From the NCBI GenBank assembly GCA_022885665.1, contig JAGQDJ010000008.1, positions 420,001 through 484,000 on the forward strand: DNA of 64,000 nucleotides, written 5' to 3'. The notes beneath the pieces were generated by a model that saw only the letters and a list, made by a program, of their open reading frames with translations, made no database searches and was not told the DNA's origin. Within the stretch, counting starts at the first letter, position 1. Each line of letters opens with the position of its first letter. The translations under genes were made by a program, and so were the position numbers. This DNA comes from Triops longicaudatus. Lineage: Eukaryota; Arthropoda; Branchiopoda; Notostraca; Triopsidae. Shown here piece by piece: positions 60,479-64,000 of the stretch.

Positions 60479-63400
60479 CTAGGAAACATCCGACGACATT
60501 ACTCCCAATTCACACGTGCTGAACGCGATGAAGGCTAAATGAAAGAAAATGTAATTAAAATAACGACTTTTAAAACCGCAACAGACAAAAAATAGCTTCC
60601 GAAATCTCAAGGATGACAATGAAATTGAGACTGCCTCGTGTACCCGATTTGCATGCATAATTTTCGTAAGATTTATGGAATCTTTTAAACAGAAATGCTG
60701 TATACAGATTCAGTGTTAACTTTTTTTACTTATTACAAAATTAAGCTAACACAGCAAAAAAAAAAATAAGAATACGCAATGAATAATGAAACGATAAGTC
60801 AATAAAAATAATGACAAATACTAATTAAATTTAATTAAATTTTAGTTTTCAATAAATTTTTGAAATTAAAGTGATGCATTAAGAGAAACGACAACGAAAT
60901 GGAGAAAGCGTTGAAAGTGTAATATTAAAAGTAATTTCCAAATTTTGACGCCCTGAGTACTAAAACGTATAAAAAAGCTAAAGAATTACAGTCAATTAAA
61001 TTCTGTGGTAATATATACGTGAACAAATAACCGTTGGTACTGTCATCTATTGGACAAATCAAGAAGCTATATTGTGTATAGTAGGCAAATTTTACGTACC
61101 TCTTCCCTCTCAACCACTGGGCCAATAGTGCTGTCGTACCCGGGGAAGGACGTTCTAATAACACACCGTAAATATCATTGTCAAAAAAAAAAAAAAAAAA
61201 AAAAACTAATAATTCAATAAATGAAAATTACGCAATTTATCTCCCATATCTCGTGCATTCTTTCCATACGCTTGCATATTGCGGTCAATTTGTACACTAG
61301 CATCCTTTATAGCACGCAACCTAATTCCAAAAATATTAAAGAAATTCCATTCAGGACAAAAACTTAAAAAGCAATGCTTACTTTCTTTCTAAATCTTCTT
61401 GCCATTCCGCTTCCGACACCACCGGCACTACTTTTCCATATAACTGCCTCAGTGCGTCCGATAGCCGGATTTGCAAGGTATCCCTTTCTTCCATCAACTG
61501 TGAAAGAAAACAAAGTACCTCGTATTAGTAACGGGCAATTAAATTAAAAAGTAAATAAAAATACCTTGGAAATTTCCCATCCTAATTCTTGGCAACGCAC
61601 ATCCCGTTCGTGCAAATTCTTCATCGCAGTATCCAACGCCGCCTTCAGCTGCGCCAACTCCAGTGTTTCTGCGTTGCCTTCTTCACTAAAATCTTCCTCT
61701 ACCTCCATTCCGGCTTCCTTCAATCGGCTCATCATCATGGAGTTACGCGATCTTAGGAACTCGACTTCCATCTGCAAATCGTTCAGCGTCTTCTGCCAGT
61801 AATTCGGCTCGTTGGCATAATCCTCGTCACTCAGACTCGCGTCCAAGTCCACATTACTACTCTGCAGCTCGTCCTTCAGTCTCGCGACGGTAGAGGGACT
61901 TAGCGTGCCAGTCATCGACAGTTGCCGGACAATATCGATATAAAAATCATTATCTGCCTTCAAACGGTCCACTTCCAATTTAAATTCGTCTAAAACGTCC
62001 TGGAATTCTTCATTTTCTTGCGCCAACTGCGCTTTTTCTTCCAACAATGACGCGATTTCTTCTCGTAGCTGTACAACTTCCTTGTCGTCCTTTTCTTGCG
62101 TGGCGTCATTGGTCGTTTCCCACGCTTTGGATGCTACCACAGGTTCTTCCACCACTTCGGTCTCTTCCTCCGGTTTGGTAGTGTCACTCTTCTCTTTGGT
62201 GGGCGTGCTCTTCAACGACTGCAGATTTTCTTCCAGTTCGCTAATTTTCCACTCCAGAGAAGTCACGGTAGCCGACAACGCCTTATTGCTCTGGAACAAC
62301 TGTACATTCTCGGCTTCGAGACGTTCTTTGTGTTCTAAGTAATTCTCCTGCGCCGCGTGCAAAACGTCCAACTGCGCCACCAAGCGGTCACGTTCAGTCT
62401 GCAACTGAGTGAGCTTGTCTTTTAACTCTTTGCTGGACTGGTTCGCTTGGTCAATCTGGCTCTGCATTTCTTCCTGGGCCAATTGCTGCAACGGATCGTC
62501 CGCCGCCTTCGCAGACGCCTGAAATTTCTCTCGCTCAGCTTGCAATTGCTTCACCTGCCGTAACAACTTGGCACTTTTGACTTTGGTGCTCTGCAATTCT
62601 GCAGCCATTCGTTCGCTTTCTTGCCTCGAGGCGTTCAGCAACTCTTCCAGCTCTTCTACCAGCCGATTATCCGGCACAGCTTGCTGCAACGGCACGCTTT
62701 CCTTCTTCTGGACCGATTCTTCCCTCAAAGCAATCATATCCGCCTGCAGCGTCTCGTTCCGGTCTTTCAGTTGCACAACATCCGCTTCCCACGTTTCTTT
62801 ATCCAACTCCAACGCGGCTAATTTGGCCTCCAACTCTTCTTTTTCCTCTTCCAGCAAGTTGCACACTTGCTGCAAATTCCTCCGGTCGCGTTGTAACCGT
62901 TCGAAATCTTGCGTCAACGCGGTAAATTGCGCTTCCTTCTCTTGCAGCGCAGCCTGCAAATTCCGGACTTGATTAGACAAATTTTCGGTCGAAGTTTCCA
63001 CGTGTCCGGCCTGGTTCTGCAAAGCAGTGATCTGTGCTTGCATTTGGTCCATTTGGCTCTGCAAATTTCTCTTATCCTCCTCGGCTTGGGTTAGCATTCC
63101 CCTTAAGTGAATATTGTCGTTTTGGAGACTCGCAGCCGTCTGTTCTGAGTTTCTGAATTTTTCTTCACATTCGGTAACCGCGGCCAGTAACTCGGTTTCT
63201 TTAGCTGTTTGGGCTTCTAAGGAACGACTCAAATCTTCAGTAACGCGTTTTAAGTCTTCATTGACGCGATTCAAGTCTTGATGGGCGATTCCGGCCAAAC
63301 GTGCTTCCTCTTCGAGTTTCAAGCATTTCTGCTGCAATTCTTGTTGCTGCTGACGAAGACTTACTACTTCGTGCTGCACAGCCGTAGAAGAATCTTCTCG

Positions 63401-64000
63401 ACTACGTAGTAAGCTTAAGTCAGACTTTAAGGAGTCGACTTGCCCCAGGGCGTTTTGCCACTCGGTTTGGTAATACTCGATTTGCTGGGCTTTGGAAGCT
63501 ACAGAACTCTGCAGCTCGCTAAGGTCCACTTGTAAGCGTTCTAACTGTCCTTGCAAGACCCGAATTTCTGCATGCAGTTTCGCAGCGTTGGAATCCGCAT
63601 TGTCACGCGATTGCTGCGCACTTACCAATTGTGAACGCAAAGCATTCAATTCCAACTCGTGTTGCTCGCTTTGCAGCTCGTTCTGCACCGAACTTTGACG
63701 CAGTTCGTCCAAAAGTTTCTGGGTGTCTACCAAAGTTTCGGTCTGGCTTTCGAAATCTTGCTGGTATTTCTGCAAGACGGCAATTTCCTTCTGGAGCTCG
63801 CTAACACGAGTTAGCTGCTCTCGGTTAGCCACGAGCATTTTCTCCTGTTCTTGCGTCATTATTTCGAGTTGCGTTTTTAGGTCGCTTATTTCTTGCAACT
63901 GAGTCGCTTTTTGCGTTTTAGCTTCCTCACTTTCTTGCTGTGCAGTGCGCAAGAGGCCATCCAAGTGCCAGAGCTGCGCATTTTGGTTGTGCCACTCTTG
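60479..64000 (-). CDS. Long coiled-coil protein, C-terminal part (continues past window)
   Basis: The large exon is open at the window edge (64000-61565) and is followed in phase by 61497-61382, 61320-61232, 61154-61100 and, tentatively, 60518-60479, giving roughly 910 residues. Nearly all of it is heptad-rich Gln/Glu/Leu coiled coil (for example LRQQQQELQQKCLKLEEEA), broken by an acidic, Thr-rich linker containing KEKSDTTKPEEETEVVEEP. Near the end are CQELGWEISKLMEERDTLQI and LSDALRQLYGKVVPVVSEAE, likely the conserved part. The proposed terminus is GTTALLAQWLRGKSTCELG followed by VMSSDVS. This resembles golgin-type tethers (a GMAP-210/TRIP11-like assignment is possible) or centrosomal scaffolds, but no GRIP or other decisive domain is visible. 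The last two exons are the weakest part of the model. Confidence 0.75.

Noticed and set aside
61566..63698. Plus-strand frames up to 134 codons rich in Ser and Cys
   Set aside because: Antisense of the coiled-coil exon; the Ser/Cys bias is what Gln/Glu/Leu heptads give on the opposite strand.

Overview
This is nuclear DNA from an invertebrate animal. The genes are split by many short GT-AG introns (47 to about 100 bases is common, with a few of 1-2 kb) and encode clearly metazoan families: a class I histone deacetylase, an RGK GTPase, R-Ras, kinesin-2 (KIF3B type), PARL, LAMTOR3, MRPL52, PDCD5 and RPS21. Intergenic DNA and introns are AT-rich and carry non-autonomous hAT elements and a tRNA-derived SINE. 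I cannot place the organism more precisely than a bilaterian-like invertebrate. Coding models were assembled by hand from reading frame, splice-site and phase agreement; each total length is a multiple of three.

Layout. 1-5.8 kb: no convincing gene. 5.8-9.6 kb (-): HDAC1/2, 8 exons, 495 aa. 11.3-16.9 kb (+): RGK-type GTPase, 6 exons, 529 aa. 17.1-17.8 kb (-): MRPL52. 18.1-18.7 kb (+): PDCD5. 19.5-20.1 kb (+): RPS21. 21.0-21.7 kb (-): LAMTOR3. 23.2-26.7 kb (-): an 890-aa predicted secreted protein with LDLR-type YWTD repeats. 27.4-28.2 kb (+): a small GNAT-like gene resembling the C-terminal domain of O-GlcNAcase. 29.8-41.6 kb (-): a 16-exon, 1453-aa protein joining a helical N-terminus, a ten-tyrosine docking region, a PH domain and a complete actin-like domain. 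41.6-49.1 kb: mostly featureless apart from two small transposons. 49.1-53.1 kb (-): KIF3B-type kinesin with a possible alternative membrane-anchored C-terminus. 55.2-56.4 kb (+): a 391-aa single-exon unknown. 56.4-58.4 kb (-): PARL. 58.8-59.6 kb (+): R-Ras. 60.5-64.0 kb (-): the C-terminal part of a long coiled-coil protein that runs off the window.

There is no operon-like logic. Genes are largely arranged as divergent pairs (MRPL52/PDCD5, PARL/RRAS, YWTD protein/GNAT, HDAC/RGK) and convergent pairs (RGK/MRPL52, RPS21/LAMTOR3, unknown/PARL), as expected of a fairly compact animal genome. Signalling and cytoskeletal functions recur (RGK, R-Ras, LAMTOR3, kinesin-2, PH-actin), but I read this as coincidence rather than a pathway cluster.

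The most unusual object is the PH-actin fusion protein. Next are the possible transmembrane-tailed kinesin-2 isoform, the stand-alone O-GlcNAcase-like GNAT gene, and the SINE/MITE set with intact target-site duplications.
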